From: Herpetosiphon aurantiacus DSM 785
GTDB lineage: Bacteria > Chloroflexota > Chloroflexia > Chloroflexales > Herpetosiphonaceae
Assembly: GCA_000018565.1 (NCBI GenBank)
Contig: CP000875.1
Coordinates: 4,851,199 to 4,915,198, forward strand
Direction of reading: 5' to 3'
DNA length: 64,000 nucleotides
Positions 42,349 through 50,196 of this stretch are shown one piece after another. The position numbers and the translations under genes were made by a program. Every line of letters starts with the position of its first letter. The stretch's first letter is position 1. The notes below the pieces were generated by a model. That model had not been told where the DNA came from. It did no database searches and was given only the letters and a program-made list of their open reading frames with translations.

Positions 42349-42606
42349 TTAGCGGACACGGCCACGTTGGAACAGGTTTACAATCCCAAGCAATACAACT
42401 GCACCAATCAATGCTGTGAAGACGCTCCACAAATTGAACACATTACCAGTCACGTCGCGGTTGATCAAAAAACCGCCAATGAATGCCCCAATAATCCCGA
42501 CCACAATATTCAAAACTGCGCCTTGTTGAGCATCGGTGTTCATAATTTTGCTAGCGACCCAACCGATCAATGCACCGAAGATAAGCCATGCAATAAGTGA
42601 TAACAT
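42349..42606 (-). CDS. GlsB/YeaQ/YmgE-family membrane protein, copy 1
   Basis: 85 residues; the ATG at 42606 has GGAGG 7 nt upstream. Same three-helix layout and near-identical sequence to the downstream copy, differing in a few residues (IFGAL, TGNVF, FTALIG). It precedes the copy by 59 nt; both ribosome sites are also duplicated (GGAGGAAT). Its upstream region carries three short direct repeats and a hairpin. Confidence 0.9.
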   Translation of the reverse strand: MLSLIAWLIFGALIGWVASKIMNTDAQQGAVLNIVVGIIGAFIGGFLINRDVTGNVFNLWSVFTALIGAVVLLGIVNLFQRGRVR

Positions 42607-42650
42607 TGTTGATTCCTCCGTGTGATAATTTCAATAAGTGCTTGTGTTGA

Positions 42651-42835
42651 CTACTGTTATGCTTATGCAGAAAGTGTGCCAGCATTCTTTTTTCAGTAGT
42701 CGTAGATTGTTCATTGATTGTTCAATCTACGTATCGTTCTACTGTTATGCTTATGCAGAAAGTGTGCCAGCATTTTTCTGTTTGCAATGTTCAGTCTGTC
42801 GTTCTGAATTGGAGTAAATGCAGAAAGTGTGCCAC
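42651..42835. repeat. Direct repeats and hairpin upstream of GlsB-like genes
   Basis: A 36-bp sequence (CTACTGTTATGCTTATGCAG..., ending AGCATT) occurs at 42651-42686 and exactly again at 42739-42774; its core ATGCAGAAAGTGTGCCA occurs a third time at 42818-42834. Between the first two is a hairpin CGTAGATTG (42701) / CAATCTACG (42723-42731). Confidence 0.85.
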
Positions 42836-42913
42836 GGAGGAAAATCAAAAGGCAGAAATCAAAAGGCAAATGTATGAGGGATGAAGGATGAAGATAAGAT
42901 TGAAGGTAGAAGG

Positions 42914-43065
42914 TTTTAACGCAGAGCCGCAGGGCGGAATATGGCTAGAGGCTGTAGGCTTTTGGCTATCGGAGATTGGCTGGAAATACCAATAGTTGTT
43001 CCGATAGCCCAGAGTCTATAGCCATATCGCCCTTCGTGCTCTTCGTGTTCTTCGTGGTTAAAAAT
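42914..43065. repeat. Composite repeat, CACGAAG/GGCTATCGG family
   Basis: 'TTTTAACGCAGAGCCGCAGGGCG' at the left end and 'CGCCCTTCGTGCTCTTCGTG...' at the right. The nested arms 'ATATGGCTAGAGGCTGTAGGC' / 'GTCTATAGCCATAT' and 'TTGGCTATCGG' / 'CCGATAGCCC' frame a loop 'GGAAATACCAA'. It matches the 20.6 kb repeat closely. The rest of 42607-43070 has no gene. Confidence 0.85.
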
Positions 43066-43070
43066 GATTC

Positions 43071-43589
43071 CTAATCAGGCTCAAAACCTAAAATATCAAT
43101 CCGTGAATTGCTCAACACAACCCAATCGCCAGTTTGTAGTTGCTCGTTAGGTAATTTGGCCACATTTTGGCCAGTCAAGGTTGTGCGCAGGCCAATGCTG
43201 CCAACGCCGACAGCAATAATTGCCTCGACATAGCTGACTGCATAGCCCAAATCGTCGCGCCGCTCCCAGGTTATTAAATCTTGGATGCAGCCATAAGCCA
43301 AAGGCATAGTGCTCAGTCCATTACCAACCTCTGGCTCGATGCCCATGCGTTGGGTATCGGCTGGCTGCAAAGCGACGCGGCTCAGTTGAAATACCAACCG
43401 AGCCGTTCCATAGCGCCCAGCGTGGGACTGATTCACATGATTATGGCGATCAACCACGCCTAAGCGAACTTGCTTGAAACCGAGCACAATTAAAGGCAAG
43501 AAGCGCTGGCCGCTCGTATGCATGCGACCTGGAATCAATTCTTCGAAGCACGAATGCAGTTGTAACGCTTGAGATTTGGGAAAACGCAT
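43071..43589 (-). CDS. Hypothetical protein, last gene of aminotransferase operon
   Basis: 172 residues; the ATG at 43589 shares one base with the stop of the aminotransferase gene (TAATG), so translation is coupled. No family recognised. The composition is that of a soluble protein; 'LQTGDWVVLSNSRIDILGFEPD' at the end looks like a short beta-hairpin. Without homologues a role cannot be stated. Confidence 0.6.
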   Translation of the reverse strand: MRFPKSQALQLHSCFEELIPGRMHTSGQRFLPLIVLGFKQVRLGVVDRHNHVNQSHAGRYGTARLVFQLSRVALQPADTQRMGIEPEVGNGLSTMPLAYGCIQDLITWERRDDLGYAVSYVEAIIAVGVGSIGLRTTLTGQNVAKLPNEQLQTGDWVVLSNSRIDILGFEPD

Positions 43590-44752
43590 TAGCTTCGACT
43601 CCCTAATTGCTTGAGTTTTTCAGCGGCGGCAGCAATTGTTTCGGGCTTTTTGGCAAAGCAAAAGCGTACCATCCCTGATTGATAGCCATCGTGGTAAAAC
43701 GCTGAGGGTGGAATTGCCGCCACGCCAATTTCGCTAATCAGATAACGGCAAAATTCTGCATCATTCTCCCAGCCCAAATCACGAATATCAGCCATTACGA
43801 AATAGGTGCCTTGCGGCGGCAACACATACAATCCAGCATCGCGCAAGACCTTCACCAATTGCTCGCGGCGGGCATTATAAAATTGCAATAGTTGGCGTTC
43901 ATAGGGTTCGCCAGCGTTTAAACCAACCACCGCTGCTGCTTGCAAGGGCGTGGCACTGGCAAAGGTCACAAATTGATGCACCCGCCGAATTGCCTCAGTT
44001 AATGAATTGGGGGCAATTGCATAACCAATTTTCCAGCCTGTGACGCTAAAGGTTTTGCCAGTGCTACTGATGGTGATTGTACGATCCCACATGCCGGGCA
44101 AGGTGGCAATCGAGCAATGCTGATAATCCTCAAACACCAAACGATCATAAACTTCATCGCTGATCACCAAGAGATCATGCTCGATTGCAATCGTTGCTAA
44201 TTGGCTCAATTCGGCCCGCGACCAAACCTTGCCTGTGGGATTATGCGGCGTGTTCAAAATAATCGCCTTGGTTTGGGGAGTAATTGCGGCACGAACTTGA
44301 GCAAAATCCACATCCCAGCGTGGCTCGTGCAAGCGAATATAACGTGGTATGCCTCCCGCCATCAGCACATTCGGCGGATACGAATCATAGAACGGCTCGA
44401 AAATCAAAACCTCATCGCCAGGGTTAATCAACGCCATAATTATGGCAAACATAGCTTCAGTTGCCCCGCTAGTTACGGTAATTTCAGCGTCGGGGTCAAC
44501 TGAGGCCTTGCTATGACGTTCCCATGTCCGCGCAATCGCCGCTCGCAAGGTTGGCAAGCCAGTGCTTGGCGCATATTGATTGAGATCAGCGTTGATAGCG
44601 CTACAAGCAGCATCTTTTAAAAATGCTGGGCCAGCAAAATCAGGAAAGCCTTGGCCGAGATTAATCGCTTGATAACGCGCAGCCAAAGCACTTATTTCAC
44701 TAAAAATTGATGTACCAAAGCCAGCTAAGCGATTGGCGGATTTGGGATGCAC
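43589..44752 (-). CDS. PLP-dependent aminotransferase, class I/II
   Basis: 387 residues. Fold-type I aminotransferase: 'INLGQGFPDFAGPAFL', 'TSGATEAMFAIIMALINPGDEVLIFEPFYDSY', 'NTPHNPTGKVW', 'DEVYDRLVFE', PLP-Lys in 'SSTGKTFSVTGWKIGY', and the substrate Arg in 'MVRFCFAK'. The pattern is that of the methionine/kynurenine aminotransferase-like subgroup (YbdL/KAT). It follows the enoyl-reductase-like gene by 10 nt; the pair suggests a role in amino-acid or keto-acid metabolism, but the substrate is unknown. Confidence 0.92.
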   Translation of the reverse strand: MHPKSANRLAGFGTSIFSEISALAARYQAINLGQGFPDFAGPAFLKDAACSAINADLNQYAPSTGLPTLRAAIARTWERHSKASVDPDAEITVTSGATEAMFAIIMALINPGDEVLIFEPFYDSYPPNVLMAGGIPRYIRLHEPRWDVDFAQVRAAITPQTKAIILNTPHNPTGKVWSRAELSQLATIAIEHDLLVISDEVYDRLVFEDYQHCSIATLPGMWDRTITISSTGKTFSVTGWKIGYAIAPNSLTEAIRRVHQFVTFASATPLQAAAVVGLNAGEPYERQLLQFYNARREQLVKVLRDAGLYVLPPQGTYFVMADIRDLGWENDAEFCRYLISEIGVAAIPPSAFYHDGYQSGMVRFCFAKKPETIAAAAEKLKQLGSRS

Positions 44753-44762
44753 AACGAGCCTC

Positions 44763-45746
44763 CTAGCCTGTAATCACAACTTTACCAGCGCCGCCTTCGG
44801 TGGCCACGCGCACAATTCCGGCGAGATCATCAAGCGCGACAGTGGTATCAACATGCGGCGCTAAACGGCCATCGGCAAACATTGCGCTGACTTCAGCGAT
44901 CAATTTGCCAATTGCTTGCGGGGTTTGGCGGTTGAGCCAGCGGCCCAGCCAAAAACCACGAATCGTCGCTTCGCTAAACACAATCCGGCCATCAACTTGA
45001 ATTGGCTCGCCGCTCAACAAACCATAAATAATCAGTTGGCCATAAGCTGCTAAAGCATTGACGACGGCTGTACCAGTTTCGCCAGCCACCGCATCGATGG
45101 CCTTGCCAATGCCTTTTTGGCCGGTAATTTCCTTCCAGCGTTTGGCCAAGTCGTCGCCAGGCAGGGTAATTACGCCGAGCGCACCAGCATCAAGCAAGGC
45201 TTGGGCTTGCTCGGGTTTGCGCACCGTTGCAACCACTTTGAAGCCACGGACTGCGGACAATTGCAACATTGCACGGCCCAAGTGCGAAGCGCCAGCGGTT
45301 ACCAGCACAGGCTCATCGGGCTGCAACTGCAACTCATCGCTCATAATCCAGGCGGTCAAATAGTTGACCCAGGTACAAGCAGCTTGGGCATCAGTGAGGG
45401 CAGCCGGAGTTGGCACTAAAAACTGCGGCTTGACCACGGCATATTCGCGCCATGTGCCAGCAGTCCCAACCGCACCGAGCATCAGGATAACCCGATCGCC
45501 AACATCCCAACCAGTAACGCCCTCGCCGAGCGCCGCGATCACCCCAGCGGCCTCATTACCTGGGACAGATGGCAAGCTTGGGCGCACCCCATACGTCCCT
45601 TGGATGGTGTAGACATCGGATGGATTGATTGACCGAGCAGTTAGGCGGACTAAGACCTCGCCAGCGCCAGCGGTTGGGGTTGGTTGTTCGACCAACTGCA
45701 ACACATCTGCCAAGGCTCCAAATTCATGAAACTCAATCGCTTTCAT
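44763..45746 (-). CDS. MECR/ETR-like enoyl reductase or quinone oxidoreductase (MDR)
   Basis: 327 residues from the ATG at 45746, with AAAGGGA upstream. MDR family without the structural-zinc lobe. 'SINPSDVYTIQGTYGVRPSLPSVPGNEAAGVI' is the signature of the 2-enoyl-thioester reductase (MECR/Etr1) branch; the NADPH site reads 'VLVTAGASHLGRAMLQLSAVRG'. It probably reduces enoyl-CoA/ACP or a quinone. First gene of a three-gene operon whose promoter carries a palindrome. Confidence 0.88.
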   Translation of the reverse strand: MKAIEFHEFGALADVLQLVEQPTPTAGAGEVLVRLTARSINPSDVYTIQGTYGVRPSLPSVPGNEAAGVIAALGEGVTGWDVGDRVILMLGAVGTAGTWREYAVVKPQFLVPTPAALTDAQAACTWVNYLTAWIMSDELQLQPDEPVLVTAGASHLGRAMLQLSAVRGFKVVATVRKPEQAQALLDAGALGVITLPGDDLAKRWKEITGQKGIGKAIDAVAGETGTAVVNALAAYGQLIIYGLLSGEPIQVDGRIVFSEATIRGFWLGRWLNRQTPQAIGKLIAEVSAMFADGRLAPHVDTTVALDDLAGIVRVATEGGAGKVVITG

Positions 45747-45789
45747 GGCATCCCTTTGGCATAAAACACACATCGGCGTGCTAAAGCAT

Positions 45790-45819
45790 ATCGTACTCCC
45801 CCATGGGGTGACATGTCAA
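45790..45819 (-). promoter_or_regulatory. Promoter with internal palindrome, enoyl-reductase operon
   Basis: Minus strand TTGACA (45819-45814), 18-nt spacer, TACGAT (45795-45790). The spacer contains the palindrome CCCCATGGGG (45799-45808), a candidate operator. Confidence 0.6.
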
Positions 45820-45827
45820 TCAATATC

Positions 45828-45889
45828 TAGGAGTTGCAGGCCGTTGGAGCATGCTGCACTAAAGCGCGATCAAGGCCAGCAAGCTCCTA
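45828..45889. promoter_or_regulatory. Inverted repeat in divergent intergenic region
   Basis: TAGGAGTTGCAGGCC at the left is opposed by GGCCAGCAAGCTCCTA at the right, one gap and a few mismatches, 31-nt loop. It lies in the 362-nt gap between the enoyl-reductase-like gene and the 46 kb lipoprotein gene, which holds no other gene. Confidence 0.5.
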
Positions 45890-45953
45890 AAATAGCCCAT
45901 TGGAATGGCCAATTCCCCCCATAGGGATATACTAACAGAGGACTAATAAAACA

Positions 45954-45985
45954 TTGACAAAAGCGAAGCCAACTTGTAGTATAAT
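45954..45985 (+). promoter_or_regulatory. Candidate promoter of the 46-48 kb operon
   Basis: TTGACA (45954-45959) followed by overlapping TAGTAT (17-nt spacing) and TATAAT (20-nt spacing). It leaves a ~120-nt leader before the TTG start at 46109. Confidence 0.5.
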
Positions 45986-46108
45986 TTCAATGCGCGGCAT
46001 TGATAATTATGTTCATCTGCACATGCTCGCGACACCTCAATTAATGTGTGTGTACTCATGAGCAGGGCACAATATCAGCCCACATTTGGATAGTGATGGT
46101 GGTAGCAA

Positions 46109-46792
46109 TTGACAACCTTCCACAGAGCTTGGCGGTACGCAACAAATCGTATTAAACGAGCATCGGTTCAGCGGTGGCTGTGGTTTTTTGTCGTTGCACT
46201 AGGGATGGTAGGCTGTACCCAACCGGGTGGGTTAAATCTTCAGTCGTTGACCCAAACTCCTGCCAATGCGACGGTTAGCGGGTCGAACCCAAGCACTCAA
46301 CCAAGTAGCCCATCACAAACCAACGTTACTGGTCAGCCAACCCAAATTCAGGTGCCAACCGTGGTTGTGGATGGCCCGACCAGTCAGGTTAATTCGACTA
46401 GCGTACCCGTTGAGCCAAGTTCAGTTGTGCCAACGGTTGTACTAACCCCACCACCAAGCGGAAACGCCGCATGGGAGGCTCAAAAAGTTGATGTTCAACA
46501 ATTTGCTGAGCCAATCGCCTATGATGCCCCTGGGGCGGTCATGCTTTGGTGGTATGACCCAATATCTGGCCAGTATGTTGGCCTTGGCTGGGTTCGTTCA
46601 CCACTCATCGCAAGCGGCGAGTTCCGATTGCGCTGGAGTGCTTTAGCTGCTTTAGCTATTCCCTATACAATTAACGTCGATTATGGCCTGAGCTTGGAAC
46701 CAAGCGTGATTCAACGGATTCGACGTGCTGGCTATAGCGGCGATGTTATTGAAACATTTGTCTATCTTGCGCCCGACATTACGCCACAATAG
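46109..46792 (+). CDS. Lipoprotein of unknown function
   Basis: 227 residues from a TTG at 46109 (no ATG fits in frame before the signal). Positively charged N-terminus, hydrophobic core, lipobox LGMVGC (Cys ~36). Next is a Ser/Thr/Pro/Gln-rich spacer to ~115, then a compact ~110-residue domain with 'FAEPIAYDAPGAVMLWWYDPISGQYVGLGWVRSPLI' and 'VIQRIRRAGYSGDVIETFVYL'. The domain is not recognised. First gene of a three-gene unit, 20 nt before the membrane protein. Confidence 0.7.
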   Translation: MTTFHRAWRYATNRIKRASVQRWLWFFVVALGMVGCTQPGGLNLQSLTQTPANATVSGSNPSTQPSSPSQTNVTGQPTQIQVPTVVVDGPTSQVNSTSVPVEPSSVVPTVVLTPPPSGNAAWEAQKVDVQQFAEPIAYDAPGAVMLWWYDPISGQYVGLGWVRSPLIASGEFRLRWSALAALAIPYTINVDYGLSLEPSVIQRIRRAGYSGDVIETFVYLAPDITPQ

Positions 46793-46812
46793 GGCAGAAG
46801 GAGACTCTACAT

Positions 46813-47679
46813 ATGAGCAGTCGGTATTTAGAAATGGTTCGCGGTCAACGTCGCAACCGAGGAGGAGGTTTTCAGTTTACGGCGAAAACCCTCTTGGTTG
46901 TGCTGGCCGTATGTGCCATGGTTGGATCGGCTGTGTATTGGTGGGGCATTCAGAGCGTTCTAACACCCAATAAAATGATTGCTGGCTCCTTTACATTAAT
47001 TTTGGTCTTAGCACCGCCCAGCTTGGTTAGCTTTCTCATCCCTTGGTCGCCAGCAGGCATGCTGTTGCAAAAGATTAACGCTCGGACGCTCGGCTATGTT
47101 GTGGTCGTCGTTTGTGCCTTGATCTTGGTGTATTACTCGTTCACCTTGCAATATCAATGGTGGGGAACCCAAGCCGTCGTCCAAGATAGCAATATTGTCT
47201 TGTTGCAGGTTTTGGTCGGGTTGATCGGCTTTATCTTTATTCCAGCATTGTTGTGGACACCCGTCAGCAGTGAAGAGTTGGTCGAACAGATTCGCCAAGC
47301 TCACTTGGTGCGCCGCTACGAGTTGCAAACCCAAGCCGATATCGCTATTTTACGCAATACATTGCTCCGCGCCCAAGAGAAGGCGCTGATCGGTTTTGCT
47401 AATTTGACCGTCCAAGAAAAAGAGGAACTAGCTTCGGTTATGCGTGGCTTGGTGCGCGGCATCGACACGACCATGAAGGAGCTAGCTCAGAGTGTTAAGG
47501 CCGTTAGCGGAACCGTAACACCCTTCGCCGCGTTAGAAGATAACGAGGATATCAAGGGGTACTTGGATTATGTGGCCGATAGTTTGATGGATACTTCCAT
47601 GAACCCTGGCACAAAACCAACCAATACCACTTCGATGGATCGCTCGCCCATGGATCGACCTGGCGGTTACTCACGCTAG
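46813..47679 (+). CDS. Four-helix membrane protein with cytoplasmic helical domain
   Basis: 288 residues, AAGGAG 8 nt before the ATG. Four hydrophobic segments at about 25-48, 55-78, 90-112 and 125-145, then a long cytoplasmic region rich in charged helices ('SSEELVEQIRQAHLVRRYELQTQ ...'), likely coiled-coil, and a Met/Ser/Asp-rich tail with two S/T-S/P-MDR units. No family recognised. It could be an assembly or sensor component with the lipoprotein. Confidence 0.65.
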   Translation: MSSRYLEMVRGQRRNRGGGFQFTAKTLLVVLAVCAMVGSAVYWWGIQSVLTPNKMIAGSFTLILVLAPPSLVSFLIPWSPAGMLLQKINARTLGYVVVVVCALILVYYSFTLQYQWWGTQAVVQDSNIVLLQVLVGLIGFIFIPALLWTPVSSEELVEQIRQAHLVRRYELQTQADIAILRNTLLRAQEKALIGFANLTVQEKEELASVMRGLVRGIDTTMKELAQSVKAVSGTVTPFAALEDNEDIKGYLDYVADSLMDTSMNPGTKPTNTTSMDRSPMDRPGGYSR

Positions 47680-47713
47680 GTTTTAACTTAATACAAACCC
47701 TTGGAGGTGGCCG

Positions 47714-47956
47714 ATGCGTGGTCGCTTACACTCGACTGACGAACGTTTAATCGATGATGACTTGACTGAACTAGCCGACGAGTTGTCGATTCGGCTCTAT
47801 GCAACAATGGGGCATCGAGTCTATTTGCTCAGTCGCCCTGATATTATCCAGCTCACCAAATCGTATATCGACGATTTGCATCCCGAAGATCAAGATGCAA
47901 TCTGTTGGTTGATTTGGGATCTCTTCCAAGAAGGCATGCAGATGGAGTTTGGTTAG
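47714..47956 (+). CDS. Small acidic cytoplasmic protein
   Basis: 80 residues, strong GGAGG 6 nt before the ATG. Acidic and helical ('DERLIDDDLTELADELSIRLYATM', 'IIQLTKSYIDDLHPEDQDAICWLIWDLFQEGM'). No family recognised. Last gene of the three-gene unit, followed by a terminator. Confidence 0.65.
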   Translation: MRGRLHSTDERLIDDDLTELADELSIRLYATMGHRVYLLSRPDIIQLTKSYIDDLHPEDQDAICWLIWDLFQEGMQMEFG

Positions 47957-47979
47957 ACCCAAACCCAAGCTGAATGATC

Positions 47980-48008
47980 AACGCCGCTTTCGCAATGAAA
48001 AGCGGCGT
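47980..48008 (+). terminator. Intrinsic terminator
   Basis: 11-bp perfect stem AACGCCGCTTT / AAAGCGGCGTT, loop of 7 nt, with TTGTGCTTTT after it; it closes the 46-48 kb unit. Confidence 0.85.
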
Positions 48009-48086
48009 TTGTGCTTTTGCCCCTAAAGCATTCTGGCTCACGCTTGCGTAGAATCCAGCAAATGCTTTATCACGATTGTGGGGATT

Positions 48087-50138
48087 ATGCACGTTTACGC
48101 TCGTATCGATATTGAATGGTCGGCAGCACCAGCCCTCATCCACGCTAGCCTCGCTGCTCGACAAGGTTGGTTGTTGGGAGCTGTTATCGCTGATCGCTGG
48201 CTTTGGGCTGATCAAACTTGGCAGATTACTCCAAACCATAGCTCGCAACGCTTGCATTGGCAAGCACAGAGCATCACGCAACCAAGCCTCAAAGCCGATT
48301 TGCTGCTCGAATTGCTGGATAGTGTTTCCAGCACTCACGTTCGGGCCACCTTGCATGTTGAATGGCCTAAAACCACGTTTAAATTATGGCGCTATTGGCA
48401 ACGCCGTCGCTGGTTACACAACGAATTAACCAACGTTTTGCAACATTGGCGCGACGCTTGGACAACCCAATCCACGCCAAGCGACCAACTTGCCCAAAGC
48501 CATCCGCGCACATGGCAAGCTTTCCACACCATGAATGCGCTCGATCAACTCCAACGGATTCAAGCACTCGATCGACGTTGGCAGCAATTTGAGCATGGCC
48601 AACTGCCCAACTTGCCCTATAGCCAGACCGATCAATTGCCCAAGGCTGATCTGGCGGTCGATTTGGTCTATGCTGGCGGCGGCTTGGGCTTGATTCATGC
48701 CACGCTGATGGCTCGCAAAGGGCTAAATGTGCTGGTGTTTGATCGGCATCAGGTTGGTTGCGCTCATCGCGAATGGAATATTTCGCAGGCTGAACTTGAA
48801 CGCTTAGTAGCAACTGGCTTTATCTCGTGGGAAATCCTCGAACGCCAGATTATTATGGCGCGTTACCACGATGGGATTGTGCGCTTTCACGCGGCTGGCT
48901 CTGCCGTTGCTCCTGCCGAATTACACTTACCCGAAGTATTAGATATTGCGCTCGATGCTGGTGCGTTGCTCGATTATGCCCGCCAACAGTTTCTGGCTGC
49001 AGGCGGCATTATTTGGGATAACACCAGTTTTGAGCATGTCTATCACGATCCAAAGCAGCAACAAACTGTCGTAGCCGTGCACAAAGCAGATCAAACGCAA
49101 CTGATAGCTGCCCGTTTGCTGATCGATGCTATGGGTGCAACCTCGCCATTAACCCTGGCAACCCAACCATTTGCTGGCATCTGTCCAACCGTTGGCACGG
49201 TGCTTAGTGGCGCGGAGCATGACCAAAACTTGGGCGATATTTTGATCAGCATTGCCGATACCCAAGCTGATCGCCAACTGATTTGGGAAGGCTTTCCAGG
49301 CCGTGAGCATGAACTGACGGTCTATGTGTTTTACTATGATCAGGTTGGAGCCAAAGCCAAATATCGCCATTCGCTGCTGGATTTATTTGAAGATTACTTT
49401 GAACTCTTGCCAAGTTATAAGCAGCTTCAAGCGAATGCTCAGCATCTCCGTCCGGTTTTTGGCTATATTCCAGCGCGTCATGCCTTGAACAAACCTAAAC
49501 CTTTGGCAGGCGTTTTGGCTTTGGGCGATGCCTCAGCCCAACAATCGCCGTTGACATTTTGTGGCTTCGGCTCGTTTGTCCGCAACTTAAGCCGTACCAC
49601 CGATTTGCTCGAACAAGCACTTGAACAAGCGTTGCTTGCCCCTCAGCAGCTTAGTTTGATTAGCGCCTATCAAAGCAATGTCAGCATGAATTGGGTATTT
49701 AGCCGTTTTATGACTCCATGGGGTCGCCCGCAAGATGTCAATGAGCTGCAAAATGTCTTTGCTCATGTGCTCAATCGCTTGGGATACGACCTCGCACGGC
49801 GCTTTTTCCAAGATCAAATGACTTGGCACGATTATAATCGGGTCGTCTTAGGCACGCTGGCCTTCTACCCACGGATTATGCAAGTTGCTTGGCAAGTGCT
49901 TGGTTGGCGCGATTGGCTGCGCTGGATTGGCGATTGGCTGCGATTTAGCCGCGCAGCATTCATTGCCCAGTTTGGTCAACAATTACCAAGTTGGTTGGTT
50001 GGCCGCTTGCCTAAACCATGGCTTTTTCAGTACAATGCAGCCTATGCCGAATGGCGAGCGATGGGTTGGCTCAAATCTAGCCCTGAGCATCAAAGCCAAG
50101 CGCTTGGTTCACAACCCTCAATCAAGCAATTTGGCTAG
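48087..50138 (+). CDS. CruA/CruP-type lycopene cyclase with extra N-terminal domain
   Basis: About 683 residues from the ATG at 48087 (a GTG at 48078 is an alternative). From ~190 on it follows the CruA family closely: FAD site 'YAGGGLGLIHATLMARKG', then 'HREWNISQAELERLVATG', 'IDAMGATSPL', 'ICPTVGTVLSGAEHDQNLGDI', 'LIWEGFPGREHELTVYVFYYDQV' and 'GDASAQQSPLTFCGFGSFVRNL'. This enzyme closes the beta-ionone ring on lycopene (gamma- or beta-carotene), or for CruP acts on related carotenoids. The first ~135 residues ('ARIDIEWSAAPALIHASLAARQGWLLG') are not part of usual CruA and could be an SRPBCC-like domain. No other carotenoid gene is nearby. Confidence 0.85.
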   Translation: MHVYARIDIEWSAAPALIHASLAARQGWLLGAVIADRWLWADQTWQITPNHSSQRLHWQAQSITQPSLKADLLLELLDSVSSTHVRATLHVEWPKTTFKLWRYWQRRRWLHNELTNVLQHWRDAWTTQSTPSDQLAQSHPRTWQAFHTMNALDQLQRIQALDRRWQQFEHGQLPNLPYSQTDQLPKADLAVDLVYAGGGLGLIHATLMARKGLNVLVFDRHQVGCAHREWNISQAELERLVATGFISWEILERQIIMARYHDGIVRFHAAGSAVAPAELHLPEVLDIALDAGALLDYARQQFLAAGGIIWDNTSFEHVYHDPKQQQTVVAVHKADQTQLIAARLLIDAMGATSPLTLATQPFAGICPTVGTVLSGAEHDQNLGDILISIADTQADRQLIWEGFPGREHELTVYVFYYDQVGAKAKYRHSLLDLFEDYFELLPSYKQLQANAQHLRPVFGYIPARHALNKPKPLAGVLALGDASAQQSPLTFCGFGSFVRNLSRTTDLLEQALEQALLAPQQLSLISAYQSNVSMNWVFSRFMTPWGRPQDVNELQNVFAHVLNRLGYDLARRFFQDQMTWHDYNRVVLGTLAFYPRIMQVAWQVLGWRDWLRWIGDWLRFSRAAFIAQFGQQLPSWLVGRLPKPWLFQYNAAYAEWRAMGWLKSSPEHQSQALGSQPSIKQFG

Positions 50139-50196
50139 CTCTTTTTTGGATTGGCTCACGTTGTTGTTTTTTGGCAGCAACTATTGAGAAGTGTGT

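Noticed and set aside
42651-42835. CRISPR-like array
   Set aside because: Only two full repeats plus a partial, unequal spacing, a hairpin between them and no cas genes nearby.
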